Shown here: positions 18,870 to 31,974 of the stretch, one piece after another
How positions within the stretch are numbered: the first letter of the stretch is position 1
Layout of the letters: each line of letters starts with the position of its first letter
Assembly: GCA_963855995.1 (NCBI GenBank)
Contig: OY979722.1
Span: 4,464,001 to 4,528,000 of the forward strand
Source of the DNA: Muricea muricata
Lineage: Eukaryota; Cnidaria; Anthozoa; Malacalcyonacea; Plexauridae
Direction of reading: 5' to 3'
Length of the DNA stretch: 64,000 nt
Position numbers and translations under genes: made by a program
Notes under the pieces: model-generated
The model's input: the letters and a program-made list of their open reading frames with translations, nothing else
The model's database searches: none
Told to the model about the DNA's origin: nothing

Positions 18870-19800
18870 TTTATGCTGCCAATTTTTCCCGCCATTCATG
18901 AGAGTAAATACATGGCAATTTCTGTCTAATGTAACAATTTTTACTCGTATGTATAATTTGAATAACCAGATTTTTATTCAAAATACATTAAATTAATAGT
19001 TTTATATTACTAGCGGCACAATGTGATTGTATGATGTGAAGTTATTTACCACGGTACTGACCGATAAAAACTACACCTAAGACCCGATAAAAGGACATTT
19101 TCACATAACTACGCACCAAAAGTGACCGTAAACTACATCTATATTGTTATAATCGAGTGACATAATCATGATTCGACATTTCCAGGAAGACATAAAACTG
19201 AAAACCCTTTCTTTGAAAAAGTTCACTTTTTAAACGTGACTGGGTTCAAGTCTGTCATAAAATCTAACGTCTATAATCCTCTCTGCGTAATACCTCTAAT
19301 ACTTCCTTAAAAAAATTAGGCGCATTTAAAAAATACTATCATCGTCATCAATAGAAGACGTGAAAGAAAAGTGGTTAGAAAAAACTATAGGTACTAGCAT
19401 CGATAATCTCCGAATGTTTTCGGTTTTGCAATAAGCTTTGTTTCTATGAAAGTAACGATACAGCTAGCTTATATAGATACAGCTAGCCTATATGCTACCT
19501 TTCTTTGCATCATTCATATGAGTAAATGCATATGACAATTTCTGTCTGATATAATCATTCTAACTCGTATGTATAATTTAAATAAGTGGAATTTTTTATT
19601 TATAATACATTTAAGCAATAAAGTTATATATCATATTAGCCGTACAATGTGATTGTCTCACATGTGTGAATGCATTTATGCTATGGTACTGAACACTGAT
19701 TTAAAGACTAGACTAAATCTCGATATGAGGAAGCACCAAAAATGACAAAAACTATACTGGTCAACATAACACTTGACATGATTGTGATATTTTAAGGAAA
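18870..19800. repeat. Diverged tandem duplication upstream of receptor gene 1
   Basis: Segments at about 18870-19220 and 19480-19800 align over several hundred bases with a period of about 610 bp. Shared blocks include ACTCGTATGTATAATTT, CAATTTCTGTCT and CACAATGTGATTGT. Copies are clearly diverged. No coding potential. Confidence 0.6.
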
Positions 19801-20357
19801 ACCTTTCTAAATTTAAAATATTGGCTAAAACCATGCAGCGCTCACCGGTTTTAAATCAGTAGTTAAATCAGTGGTTCGTTATACACAGTTTACGTATTTA
19901 TCTGTACACAACAGAATTTAATGTAGGAAAGTCGCTTCCGATTGACTTTCTTGCAGACCTGGTGCACAAATTATTGCCAATATTCTACAATTTACAAGTT
20001 ATTTTGAATTTAAATGCTATATTTTAATGTACATTTAGTCTACAGATGTGATTTTGACTGTATGTCCAAACAAAGGTATAAAATAAATAAATGCAATTCA
20101 AATCCTTTATCACAGCAATGAAATTGTTTCTGTTGCATCCAAGAAAGGTTTGCTCAATTTCATCTTTAGCTCTACAAATAGTTTTTACATCGTTTGAATT
20201 CCTATACACTTGATAAACAATAATAAAAAATGCTATAGGCATTTAATCGAAAATATTAAAATCCTAACCAAAAACTCATTATGCGACCATCACATGTTTT
20301 GTCTTTCGACCTCTTAGTTCGTCGCGATATTGAAAAGGTTTTTTTTCTACAAAGTGG

Positions 20358-20704
20358 TGACCATTGATGTGTATCAAGACTGGATAGCGCATCGTAATAC
20401 AAAACCCGAATAAAATTGGAGCCGGAAACACGTCATATATTGAGATCGGTGCCATGTTGAATGGTCCTACTCAAGGAGCAAACGTTTTTGTCAGAAAACT
20501 TATTTCTTTGAAAGCTCTAGCCTTAAAACGTTGATTTTTTTCATTTCAAAATGAAAACTATAAATCCTGTAATAGCATCTATAGCATTGCTGCTCAAGTG
20601 GGGCCATCCAACATGATCGCAAGTCTAAAAATATGACGTACTTCCGGCTTCAAAACCCAACAATAGATGTGCTATCCAGCTTAAATACATATCAATGCTG
20701 GTGA
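20358..20704. mobile_element. Palindromic foldback element
   Basis: The left arm, from GTGGTGACCATTGATGTGTA and CTGGATAGCGCAT through CACGTCATAT, is repeated inverted on the right (CTGGATAGCACAT, TACGTCATAT). Arms are about 130 bp each and imperfect, with a noncoding loop. The superfamily is not identified. Confidence 0.6.
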
Positions 20705-23498
20705 CGAACTGAACAGGTGGAAAGAGTCGTTAGTTTTCATCGTTAGTTTAAACGATGTATTTTATAGTCGCATGGCAAACGGACCATATAAAACAATTTG
20801 TAGTATTAAACATGAAATGCTTCATTATTCATTAATACTCTTTTCATCTCTCCGTCAAACCTGAACCTCTTTCAGGTGTAAAGACGACGAAAAACTATCT
20901 CTTCCGGTGTCTGCAATTCTTAAAAAAAAGAAAAGCTAATGTAAATGACAAATAGATTATAAATTTCAAATACTATGCACCTCTATCATCCCCGAGCCGG
21001 CCCGGGGCGAGGGTTACTAATTCTGAGATGCGAAAGTCATCCTCCATTATGTGTTGGTTTGGTTTGGACATTCGACCTTTTAGCTGACGTCATTGAATTA
21101 CGAGGATTTTTTAAAATAAATGTCCAGAAATCTGTACGGAAATAAACCGAAATCATTACAAAACAATAAAAATAAATCAAAAATACGGAAAAGACGACGA
21201 AAAAACGGGCCAACAGAAGGAAACAAGAACGGAAACGTACATAAAAGGTAGCCATGTTCAGACTATTCAGTAGCCGTAATGATTCAGCATTCTAATTTCG
21301 AAGTTTACGATTCAGTTTGTTTTGTAAAAGCAAGACTGTAACAGTTTTATTATAAGTGTGAAAATAATTTACAAGTCAAATGGCTTGAAATGGTTTTTAT
21401 TGCAAAGCAAAGATTTAATAGTTTATAAATATTCATCAAAAGTTCAAAACGTTTTAATAATGTAGCGTAATAAATTGTATTTCATACCGTACCAAAGTTC
21501 AAACTACGCATGATGGCATACGGACCACAGACATTTAAAAAATTAAGTATTTTGTCATTAAAACTGGTAATTCTTTCATTATTTTCACAGTTATTTAAAA
21601 AATATAGAACGCATTATTAAAAACTGCCGTGTCGGCGTGTTGCTATAACAAAAATCCTACGAATACTTCATGTTCCAAAAATATAGTTGCATCTTTGATA
21701 TATTGAGGCGAGGGGTTTTGCATGCATGCATGTATTTCTAGTACTATTATACTCGTGCGGAGCACTCGTACCGTTATACATTGATGTGGAACGAACGGCC
21801 ACTCATTTTGTAAATAGTTCTTAGAAAATGCTAATCTCAAGAGCAAACGAATGTGTCAAATAATCAGTTGGGGAAAGTTACACTTAAATTGTAAAATAAA
21901 ACGCTTAGCGCCGTTTCGTATCTGAGAAGGCACTCCTACTCGTCAGTAAATAGTTTGTAAAATGATCCAGCAAGTCGGTCTGCGTGAATTTACGTGTTGA
22001 TGATATCAAATTATTGCCATGACCTAATTGTTAAATAATTACGAACATACTTAACCTACATTATATGGCCATCCTTAGCAACTGTTATATTTCCAATAAT
22101 TCTGTTAACATAGCCAGCTGGGAAGGAGGAGGAGCACTTTCCGCCAGCGTCGTTGATAACGTGATTAAATAAATATGCGCGCATTTTAATTCGGTTAATG
22201 AAACATTACGTAACATTATATAGCTGTGCAACCCTTAGAATGGGAACAAGAAAAGTATTGATCAAAGATCTGAATAAACACGTCGAAACGCAGAGCAGTA
22301 GTGATATTACAGTCGTCTCATTTTTCTTTGAAACAAGTGGGAAAATTGGATTAGGTGAAAAGGCGCCGTCCGGAAACACAGTGTTTACAGTGTAAATTTC
22401 CCGTAAATGTTTTCTGATACCTCATACATTTCAATGATACATTGCGCTTACTAATAAAAATAACATTTTATTACGTTAATTTCACCGACACAATTCCAAT
22501 GTTCGCCTAAGACAATTCGAGCTGTTATAAAAAATTCTAGCATACATTAAAGTGATTCGTGTTTGGTTATTTAAGAATTTTTTTCCTGCGGGAGGCTTAC
22601 CACTCCTCAAGATTATAATTTCCTAGTTTCCTACGATATTTTACAGCAATCAAAAACAAGGGGACCACAAGTAGGAAGGGATATTCTAATTTGTATACCT
22701 ATATTGGACCACAATTGCATGCAAGTAGGAAGGAATATTCTAGTTTTGTATACCTATATTGGACCACAAGCAGGAAGGAATATTCTAGTTCTGTATCCCT
22801 ATATGGTGGCAGGGAAAGTGGGAAATTTTGCACGCAAAGTTAAAAAACAACTAAAATGTAATTATAGACTTATAAACAAAGTTCAACATTAAGAAAACGG
22901 TTCTCAAAGCGATTGATGCGATGTCTCAGATAGCACTAGTGAACGGAAAAATGCGGGGGGATAATTGTTCTTCACCACGCCACCCACATATAAGCGCCAT
23001 TAGTAGCTACGAATGTATATCTGGTGCGGGAAAATGATGGAAAAGTCACGATTTAACAAAGAGGCGCATCTTACACTGCGAGCACCTTCGTGACACATTT
23101 TCTTGACTTACTTGGGATGACTTTCAACCACAGTTCACAATTTAGTCGCGGCATATCAGATTTACGAACAAATCTATACACGAACCTGTTTATGATCTAC
23201 AAATATCGAGCTAAAATAGCTAATATACGCTTAGAAGTTACATTTCCTTTTTGTACAGTCGTCATCCCGAGAACTCCAAGCAGCATTATACATGCAACTA
23301 TAAACTATATATACTTTATATACAGTAGTTTACTGGTCGAACCTGCTTGCATCGTTTAGCTAGTGAAATATCATGTAATTATGGGTCAACATGGTTATGC
23401 GCAATAGGTTGTCGTGCTTTGCATCTTTACTCAGCTGTCCGGAGAAGACAATTTGACAAGAACTAGAAACAGCTAGAGAAACAGTTAACTGTTGATAA
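20705..23498. other. Noncoding stretch 3' of receptor gene 2
   Basis: Holds the minisatellite at 22660-22805. No gene is supported; open frames here are short and have low complexity. Confidence 0.4.
22660..22805. repeat. Three-copy minisatellite, unit about 45-55 bp
   Basis: Each unit begins GGACCACAA, continues AGGAAGGRATATTCTA and ends TATACCTATATT or close to it. The middle unit has an 8-10 bp insertion. Confidence 0.8.
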
Positions 23499-25375
23499 TT
23501 ACCCGCCAATCCTTATATGACTTGAAGTAGCTTGAATGGGAGGCTGATGATGCAAGTGCTCCTCTCGGAGAACTTCGCATTGTTGTTGAGCCAAACGTCT
23601 TCCTACATCACTTCTACCAACTTCTCCTTCATTTCCCGCCGATTTCTGTCGGTTTCTATTAACAACGAACAACACCACGGCAAGTACTAGCAGTATGAAT
23701 AGGAGTACGGAAAGAATTATCACCGCTGTTGCAGCTTCTTTTTTCAGGTGTTGTCTTTCATCAGTTTCAGGTCGAGATTTTTCATGTTTGTTTGCCCTAT
23801 CACCCTTTGTTCGATTCACAAGAACAGAAGAAGTGGAAGGAAGTTCAGTTTGCTGTACAGGAATCGTGTTTGAAGTCGTCGTCGGAAAGGCAGTAATTTT
23901 CGTACTCCCAGTCGTAGGCTTTTTTGGCAAAGTTTTTGGCTTTTCTGAGAAATAACATATGAAAGTTTCAAAATGTTGAACTAAACGCAAGTTTTAATGA
24001 GCTTACATGACATAAATTACCGAAACCACTGAGTACTTTGATAAAATACAATACAACAGAAACTCCGAAAATCGACAAAATGATAAACTTTTATTTCTAC
24101 GTTTCGACTATTCTTACAGAATATACACATGCAGTGAAGAAACATGATATACTAGTTAAATAATAAAAGTTCTTTTGAGGCCTTTTCCCGTGATTCAAAG
24201 CAGGCTTGCGTCTGTTAATTCCTATTGATTATTGATTCTAGATATAATAGCAATGACCAACGACTAGATTTATCTATAATTTTAGTGTCCGGCAGTGAAG
24301 TTAGTTTCGAAGTTTCCGTTGTATTGTATTTACATGTCATTTTGAGGGTAGTTTACATTTTATATAAAGGATCGGACGTATACACACATTTATCCTGATG
24401 CTTACATTCAATCATTATTCAAGGCATCAAGGTATATGTAAAAACTGGACAAAATTTTTTAAACAAGAGAAGAAAAACAATCTGCCCACGTATGACTTGA
24501 AAGTTTATCCTGTGACAATGTGTCAACGGGAGCTTGTGCGCCCACGAAACCCTGCTGTGCACGACTTCGAATTTACTTAAGCATTCCTTTAGCATCGAGC
24601 CGCCCCACTAACATAAGAGACCGTATCACAAAATTACGACAGGCGACATTGTTTTAAAATGGCGACATGTGTATCTAACGACAGTGTCTGAAATAGTCTA
24701 TGAAGATGAAGTAAAGAGTAAAAATACTTGTCAAGGACATTATGCCATTTGATTAAAACCAGAACAATAACACTCGGAATTTTAACAGGCCAGATTGGCA
24801 GCTGCCCACGTAGGGATAGTGTTGACACGAACTTTGCCATCACAATCTGAAGAGCTATAGCGGATCGAAAATTCTACGATACAAGTGATTGCTGCAATGT
24901 AGGATGATTTTAATTGGAAGGATGAGAAAGACATAATTTTTATTTTATTTCAAGCACGAAGGAGTGTCATAACAGTTAGTGATATTTAAATTAATACAAT
25001 TACATAGAGTTTATAATAATAGAAGTATCAATATCCAATAGTACTATTGTCATGGCAAGTGGCCAGAGGAATAAGCGTAACGCCCACACGCCTGAAAAAA
25101 TTATACCTAATCATATTGCCAGACACGGGAATGTGAAGAAATTCGTAAATATGAAATAGTGACCTACCTCGACATGAATCTATACATCTCTTTTGGTCAT
25201 CTATCGGTTCGTTGTAACAGCTTGTCCACTTCGGGGGGCAAGCTACACACGCACCATCGGGATTTATGAAGGACTTGCTCAAATACTGCCCCTCGACACA
25301 ATTTTCTCCTAAGATTCCCCTTGATATTATAGCGAAGATGAAACATATCGAAGTAACCATGTACTTTAGCAACAT
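23499..25375 (-). CDS. TNFR-like single-CRD receptor, gene 2
   Basis: Two exons, 25168-25375 and 23499-23944, phase-1 junction; about 217 aa. ATG at 25375 gives a basic start and hydrophobic signal core (S-I-C-F-I-F-A-I-I). The single extracellular domain has six cysteines, C-x16-C-x2-C-x6-C-x10-C-x3-C, matching genes 3 and 4 almost exactly. The exon-2 stalk opens E-K-P-K-T and is rich in Thr/Ser/Pro. A basic/acidic patch precedes a membrane helix of about 23 residues (V-I-I-L-S-V-L-L-F onward) and a basic stop-transfer (N-R-N-R-Q-K). The tail ends P-P-I-Q-A-T-S-S...R-I-G-G; P-I-Q-A-T fits the P-x-Q-x-T TRAF-binding consensus. The TAA follows the G-G at a position where genes 1 and 4 have a splice donor, so a further short exon cannot be excluded. 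This is the most compact and intact member of the array. Confidence 0.75.
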
Positions 25376-26999
25376 TTTTTTTGAGCGAACGTAAACCAAC
25401 TTGAAAGAACATACTCTTGTGACAGCTCAAACCAAATGAACGAAGTTGCCAGGTGACGCAAAGTTTTATCACCAAGATACCACGTGACTTTTTAATTGCA
25501 AAGCGCACGTTTTAGCGCATGTTTTGCACATAAAACTGCAAGGCAAGCAGTATATAAAAATTTCCGCTTGCATGAAGCTAAAGACCAAATTTCCGTTTCA
25601 CTAATCCCAAACAGACTGATTTGTTTATTTATTCAAATAAAACTATTATCCTCTTGTTAGAAATGGCCAAAAATATGATTAATTTACTAGAGGATACTAA
25701 AATACTCGTTGCCTGCGACGGGGAAAGACGTCAAAATATAAGCAATTTAGGTATAATAAATTGGTGCGATAAGTATACTCATAAAGATATATTGTAACTA
25801 TATAACGTCTATATAGCTTATTGTCAATGACGTTCGTCTCTTTCTAGCAGAACAGGCAGGGGTTCGAAACCCACTTGCGATTTTTTATTTTTAAAGTTCG
25901 TCAAACTTTTTTTCTTATATTGTTTCACTTCACAAACGATTTTGGTAAGGGTTAGTTTTGGGTCAGGGATTGGATTATTTAAAATTTTAAAACGCAAAAT
26001 CTATTAGTTTTATCAGACACAAAGGCTTGGGATGGGAACGAGTTAAATGATGTGTTCGATCATCAATGATGAGTTCCACCGTCTACGGTTTCGAGATTTG
26101 CTTCGTCGCCGCCGCAGCGAATTTCAACATTATCAAAGAGAAAAAATAACTTAGTTATCTTTACCAAAATAAAAATAATTTTAATTGAAAGATGATCCTA
26201 TTAAAATTCAAAAAAATATGCCTGAACTCGAGCCAGGCGATAATCAGTAAACAACAATATGTGCATGGACATCTGTGGAAGTATTTGTTTTGAATTAACG
26301 CAATTAAGAAAAAAATTATACAATCAACATTCCCGAAATTCTGCCCTTTTTTCAAAAAACATAGTTTCTCTCGAAGTTTCGTTTCTTCAGACCATGCGTG
26401 TGGTAAATACATGCATACCCACTAAATTCCTCATGCCAGAAAATGAGACTTGGCACAATACGAATCTCCTTAGAATATAGGTAATGAATATATCCAAAGC
26501 AAAGATTTGAAATTTGAGTAAGTGTTCATGGAGAAATAAAGCAATGAAATTTAAATACAATGTAAAGAATGACTCAGAATTTTCAAATTGAGTAATGTAA
26601 ATAATGTAAATAATGTAATGCAGCTAAAGTCAGACAAAAACGCTTTTTCAACAATAAACGGTAATTTACATGAAGTGTCTGGAATCATATATAGTGTACC
26701 ATATTATTATATAGCGTATATTATATAAAGTGCAACAAATACAAAGTTCCCGTGGTGAAAAGTAGGTAAAAACAAGTCAAAGCTTGTCCCAAAAACTATA
26801 ATTCTATAGTTCCTGTTTTGACTGGCCACGCTGTTACCTTCCCATACCAGAATCTCAAAAATGTGCACGTCATGCATGCATCCATGGATACGTCATATTT
26901 TGACAAATGACCTGGTATTATTTATAATAACTATGCCCAGACACTGCGTGGTTTCCGAGCGTTTTCAAAACAGCCATAATGAAATTATGAAAATAACAT
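25376..26999. other. Noncoding stretch upstream of receptor gene 2
   Basis: The promoter of gene 2 should lie here. One short tRNA-T-arm-like block, GGGGTTCGAAACCC (25859-25872), lacks the rest of a tRNA and may be a SINE remnant. Nothing else is recognised. Confidence 0.4.
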
Positions 27000-27229
27000 G
27001 TACCTAGTATAAAAAATTGCATGCAGTTATTCAAGTCGGGAGAAATTGTTCAAGTCGGGAGATTTTTGAAATATTTCAAAATGAAAACGTTCAGCCTCAT
27101 GCAACCGCTAAATTTAGGGCTATTTACTTAGTTATTAGCCAGTACTTAGCCATTTACTCAGACTATTGTGCTTTGCATGGCCTATAGTGACCTTAATTTG
27201 AGGTAATATATATCGACAAGCGACAGCCA

Positions 27230-27366
27230 GGGGCCGGTTGTACAAAAAAGTGATTACTATGATCAGTGAAGTAAGATCATCAGAACCACGTATTTTGCAC
27301 TTAATCACTATTTAACTACAAAACAGTGATTAAAAAAGTTATTAAGAGCTTTATACAACCGGTCCC
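27230..27366. mobile_element. Short MITE, GGGGCCGGTTGTA-ended
   Basis: The left end GGGGCCGGTTGTACAAAAAA and right end TATACAACCGGTCCC are inverted copies around a 137-bp AT-rich body with internal GTGATTA repeats. The ends belong to the same family as the MITE at 327-568. Confidence 0.65.
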
Positions 27367-27769
27367 AGGCCTATGTTACAACACACAGTTTGCACATAAT
27401 CTACGACTAATCAGTATTTTCTGAACACATAAAAAATGTTGAATGTTGACTACACTTGTTCAGTGACTATCAATAGAGAAATCGCAGCTTGATTTACATG
27501 TATTTTAGTGTGACAGTGGACGTATGTAAATATTGTATGTATTGTGAATGACATTCCAACCCATACAGTGCAGGTATAGACGGCTAGACCTAAAAAAGTA
27601 CACAAAGGATGGATATATTTTTACCCATAGAATGGGGGCGTATGCCGTATGCGCAAGCGTTATGGCAGCTTATGGATGAACAAAATACTACCCTGTCACA
27701 TGCACTCCTATCACCGAAAAGATTGTTTTGCTTTTCTGTTTTTCAAAACTACTTGTATCACTACTTCCG

Positions 27770-28935
27770 TATACAGCTTTAGTGAATTCGTGACTTTGTT
27801 CAAAGCCATATAATACTATTATATAAATAATAGCTTGCATTGAAGAGTTTGAAGTCTAGGAACTTCATGTCTATCGTACCAACTATAATATAGTTTCGGT
27901 TTAAAGAACACAACATGCTAATTTATACAAACTTTACTGTGCATAATTGTGCGGTGTCCTTGAACTTTTTTGTGTGAAAAACATTGCCTTATTTGGTCAA
28001 GATTCATGAAAAATCATTTCGCCTTTATGCCAATATAACTTCTGCAGTTATAAATACTACACGAATCTGTCTGAATATTTCTTAAATTATTATAAACATT
28101 AATTACTATAAATATTACAGTATACATAGTGGGCCAATGACGGAGATTGGCGACTGCACTGCATTTTATGCTAACCTCGCTAGAGTCTTTCTCTGCTGGC
28201 CAGTTTTTCAAAGTTGTTTTTTTAAAATGATATTTCCCAGCCGCTAATTGTTCATAACCTTGGAAATATTTTTTCACAATTGTCGTCTGGATCAATGTGT
28301 CTCGTGCTTTAATGCTTAACATTTAAGGTTTAACATTAATTTGATAATGCATGATTAACAATTAGATTACGAGCTCGAAATTTCTATGCGGTGATAGTTA
28401 ATGAGGGGAAGCCCGAATCAACGATCAACGCACAGAAATTCAGAGCGAGTAATCCAATTGTTTTAGTAGAATCGGAGATTAATAATTGATTTTTAAGTCA
28501 TTTTGCTAAAAAACTATTAAAAGCTGTCTTTGAATTGAAAAAATACAACAGAAAATTTTTTTGCTACTCACTATCTATCAGCAATAGATAAATCAAACTT
28601 GCATAATGTTGCAAGTACTGCAATCTAATAGCTGTGTATCAGTTCAACAGTACTTCTATATAGCTTAAGTCAATTCGTGACTTTGTAGAAAAGCTAAATT
28701 TGTTCAAAGCCATATAATACTATTATATAAATAACAGCTTGCATTGAAGAGTTTAAAGTTTAGGAGGTTTATGTCTATCGTGCCAACTATACATTAATAA
28801 ATATAGTTTCGGTTTAAAGAACATAACATGCTGATTTACACAAACTTTGCTGTTTGCATGATTGTGCGGTGACCTTGAACTTCCTTGTGTGAAAAACATT
28901 GCCTTATTTGGTCAAGATCATGAAGAATTATCTCG
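27770..28935. repeat. Direct repeat pair, ~250 bp, spaced ~890 bp
   Basis: Copy 1 (about 27770-28018) and copy 2 (about 28655-28935) share GAATTCGTGACTTTGT-like, CCATATAATACTATTATATA and AAAACATTGCCTTATTTGG blocks in the same order. Sequence is highly similar, with small indels. Confidence 0.8.
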
Positions 28936-29558
28936 CTCGCGTGCGACAAGTTTGCTTTTTTATAGTTGATTAAATATTTAAAGCAAATAGTAACATAAAC
29001 CATTTAAATCTCGAAATCTCTATACATGAAATATAGTGTTTAATTCTGCATATTGAGGGAAAGATTCTTTCATATTTATAACTGATGTGCATTCGGTAAA
29101 CTGCACGGCATGTATGGGGGCTTAAAATCTATTTTTGTGTATTTTTATCAGACATGATCGTTCATCAGACAAGTAATAATTAAAATTTTTGTAATGGTAC
29201 AGTAAACAACAATATGCCCCCTGCACATATGCATATTGATATAAGATATTTTAGTATTACGGCGAGAGTTTGTATAGTAACAGTACATATAGTTGTAAAA
29301 AATTTATAAGTTCATGTGGATGAAATCACCAAAAAGATTAGCCAAAGGATTGGCGTATTGCACAGGGTGAAATACCTCCTACCAGAAGAAACAAGACAAA
29401 CCCTATACTTCAGCCTGATTGCCCCTTTGTTTGACTACGCTGATATAGTCTGGGGAGATAAGAATAATAACGACACTTTAACTGCAAATCTACACGTTCT
29501 CCAGAACAGAGTTAAGAAAATTATTTTCATAAGCCAAAGCACAGGTCTGCAAGTGAAG

Positions 29559-30039
29559 CACGGGCTTTAGGTCGGTTCGTCTATTGCGGTGTTTAATTTA
29601 GATCTATTTACCTTGTATGTGACCTGAATGCACTGATCAGAATTGTTGAATATCTTGCTTGTAAGTATTTCAAAAATACATCCGTCAAAATTGCCTTTAT
29701 TCGAGAAATATATAAATTTTTAGGGTGAATTTTGTAAATATCTACTTTGAAACAGCCATATTTATTTGCATTAGAACCCAAGCTTTCAAACGGCGCACAA
29801 GGAATAATAATAAGGTGACAATGCAAATAAATATGGCTGTTTCAAAGTAGATATTTACAAAATTCACCCTAAAAATTTATATATTTCTCGAATAAAGGCA
29901 ATTTTGACGGATGTATTTTTGAAATACTTACAAGCAAGATATTCAACAATTCTGATCAGTGCATTCAGGTCACATACAAGGTAAATAGATCTAAATTAAA
30001 CACCGCAATAGACGAACCGAATTGGTCCTAAAGCCCGTG
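29559..30039. mobile_element. 481-bp palindromic MITE inserted in LINE
   Basis: Ends CACGGGCTTTAGG and CCTAAAGCCCGTG. Arms of about 215 bp (29559-29773, 29819-30039) are nearly perfect inverted repeats with a 45-bp loop. A 7-bp direct duplication AGTGAAG flanks it (29552-29558, 30040-30046). Confidence 0.85.
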
Positions 30040-30112
30040 AGTGAAGCTCTTAACATCCTTAACTGCATGGCAAACTCTCATCACGCGGAGGCAGCTTCAT
30101 CGTATGATCACA

Positions 30113-30361
30113 ACCAGTTGATCTGAAAACACGGAAAAGTACTGGCACTAGTTATCAAATAGAAATCCATTTTTCAATTCAAATTAATCATACCTTGTTT
30201 GTAAATTTCTAGTAGACTTTTAATTATCTTCTTTTAGGACAGTTACTAAGTTTCAACAAGTTTCACAAAGAAAAACAAAAGATATAAGTGATTAACAACA
30301 GCAAAATGGATTTCTATTTAGTAGCTAGTTCCAGGCCTTTTACTCACGGTCAGATCAGCTA
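30113..30361. mobile_element. MITE of the AGCTGATCTG family, inserted in LINE
   Basis: Left end AGTTGATCTGAAAACACGG and right end CACGGTCAGATCAGCT. The AAATAGAAATCCATTTT block occurs near both ends in opposite orientation, as in the copy at 6043-6313, which it matches in inverted order. LINE coding sequence resumes on its right. Confidence 0.7.
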
Positions 30362-30825
30362 GCTAGAACGTATAAATATTTAAATTGTGTTATCAACTAT
30401 GATCTAAACCTTAGACAAAATAGTACTGTTCATAGCTATGATACTAGAGGGAAGAATAATATTCATCTTCCTAAATAAGGAGCCAATTGGAGCAAGCAAA
30501 TGTTTATATATCAAGCCTCATTTGAATGGAATCTCTTACCAGAGAGCATTAGAGACTCCCAAAATTTAAAATTTTAAAAACTAGATAATCTAATTTCTTA
30601 TGTTGGACATTTACATTTATTCTAATTTTTATATTATATGTATGCATATACGAGACCGTATAAAGATACTGAGTCTAAATGACTATACACTGACCATAAA
30701 CTCTAGAATATTATATTAGAATACATTTAATCCTACCATGCAATAAAAAATACATACTCAATCATTCCAACAAAGCTTAAGCATTTTTATTATCATTTCA
30801 AACTCTCCATAATCTTAAAATCTAA

Positions 30826-31442
30826 TTTTGTGGAAACACCAGGTAAGTTTATTACGCAGAGCTTTCGATCCGTAAGCTCGGATCTTTATCAGTGCTAATA
30901 ATAATGCGACTAATTTAAATTCACACGTCCCTTAAACAGGTAAAATGTCGTGATTTGTATGCTATAAGAACATAAGACCAATTGCGAAAAAGCCGAACTC
31001 GAAAATTCAGCCGTGGCTAAACACTCATGGACTAATGACCATCGAATAAAATAGAATGAAGCGACCATTTTAGAGATGGATAATCATAAGTTCTCTCGCA
31101 AAATGAGAGAATCAATTAAAATTGAGAAGCACAGCACGATAGATCAGGAGGGTATGCCAGTGGATAGTACGTGGCGCGCTCTCTTTACTGTGCCTGTGGC
31201 AAATTGATTTCTCTTTCTTTGCACGCGCGTGAATTACTTACAACCTTTGTTAGATTTGACGTAGTTGATTTAACCGTTTAATTAACATTCAAATCACGCC
31301 GCGAGCATACAAATCACGACATTTTACCTATTTAAGACGTGTGAATTTAAATTAGTCGCATTATTATTAGCACTGATGAAAATCCGAGCTTACGGATAGA
31401 AAGCTCTGCGATAATAAACTTACGTGGTGTTTCCACAAAATT
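30826..31442. mobile_element. Foldback element with ~135-bp arms and hammerhead-like cores
   Basis: Arms at 30826-30962 and 31300-31442 are inverted copies. Outer ends read GTGGAAACACCA.GTAAGTTT, and each arm includes AGCTTTC.ATCCGTAAGCTCGGAT and AATTTAAATTCACACGTC. The 340-bp middle is noncoding. Related outer ends occur near 33010 and 49905-49940. The arrangement resembles a short Penelope-type or retrozyme-like element, but no protein supports that. Confidence 0.65.
31373..31402 (+). ncRNA. Hammerhead-like core in right arm of foldback element
   Basis: CTGATGA, then helix ATCCG(AGCTTA)CGGAT, then GAAA. All core positions are present. The inverted counterpart at 30863-30892 (minus) reads CTGATAA, so the core guanine at position 8 is lost there. 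Helices I and III are not shown. Confidence 0.4.
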
Positions 31443-31631
31443 ATATTTTAATTTGATATTCACCATGCATTCATACAAGGAACTTCTTCATAATCTATTT
31501 TATAGATACTACACGAATCTTATATTTATTAAATTACTATAACATTACTATAAATATCAAAATATATATTAGGCTAATGATGGAGACTGGCGACTGTATT
31601 TTATGCTAACCTCGTTACCGTCCTCCTCTGG

Positions 31632-31856
31632 GGCCGGACGTATCAAATAGCTCAAACGGTGGATAGGTGAAATTTAAAAATCACTTTTACACCTAGTACG
31701 GAACCAAAATTATGAGTTTAATAGAATAAATATCTAGTTATAAATATAATTGTTCTTCTCAGGTCAAATAACTTTAGCTGGCTTGCTTATACAACATGCA
31801 AATTTATTTTATATTTTTGACTTATCCAGTCCACCGTTTAATTAAGCTAAACGCCT
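31632..31856. mobile_element. Diverged MITE, GGGGCCGG family
   Basis: Left end GGGGCCGGACGTATCAAAT with CTCAAACGGTGGA, and right end TCCACCGTTTAATTAAGCTA. About 225 bp, related to the element at 327-568. Confidence 0.55.
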
Positions 31857-31974
31857 GGGTAATCTAATCGTTTTAGTAGAATCTGAAGTAAATAATTGAT
31901 TTTTAAGTTATTTTGCTTAAAAACTATTACAAACTCTCTCTGAATTGAAAAAATACACCAGGAAAATTGTTTTG

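Larger units (their letters stand above)
29300..30600 (+). pseudogene. LINE reverse-transcriptase C-terminus, broken by two insertions
   Basis: Coding remnants in three pieces (29300-29558, 30040-30112, 30362-30570). Piece 1 reads K-I-S-Q-R-I-G-V-L-H-R ... L-Y-F-S-L-I-A-P-L-F-D-Y-A-D-I-V-W-G, the region just after the RT core in CR1/Jockey-like LINEs. The last piece has the H-S-Y-D-T-R-G and F-E-W-N-L-L-P-E-S-I-R motifs typical of the same C-terminus. The endonuclease and RT catalytic core are absent, and there is a stop before the last motif. Dead fragment. Confidence 0.8.

Noticed and set aside
25840-25885. tRNA gene
   Set aside because: Only the T-arm (GGGTTCGAAACCC) is present; no D-arm, anticodon arm or acceptor stem can be matched.
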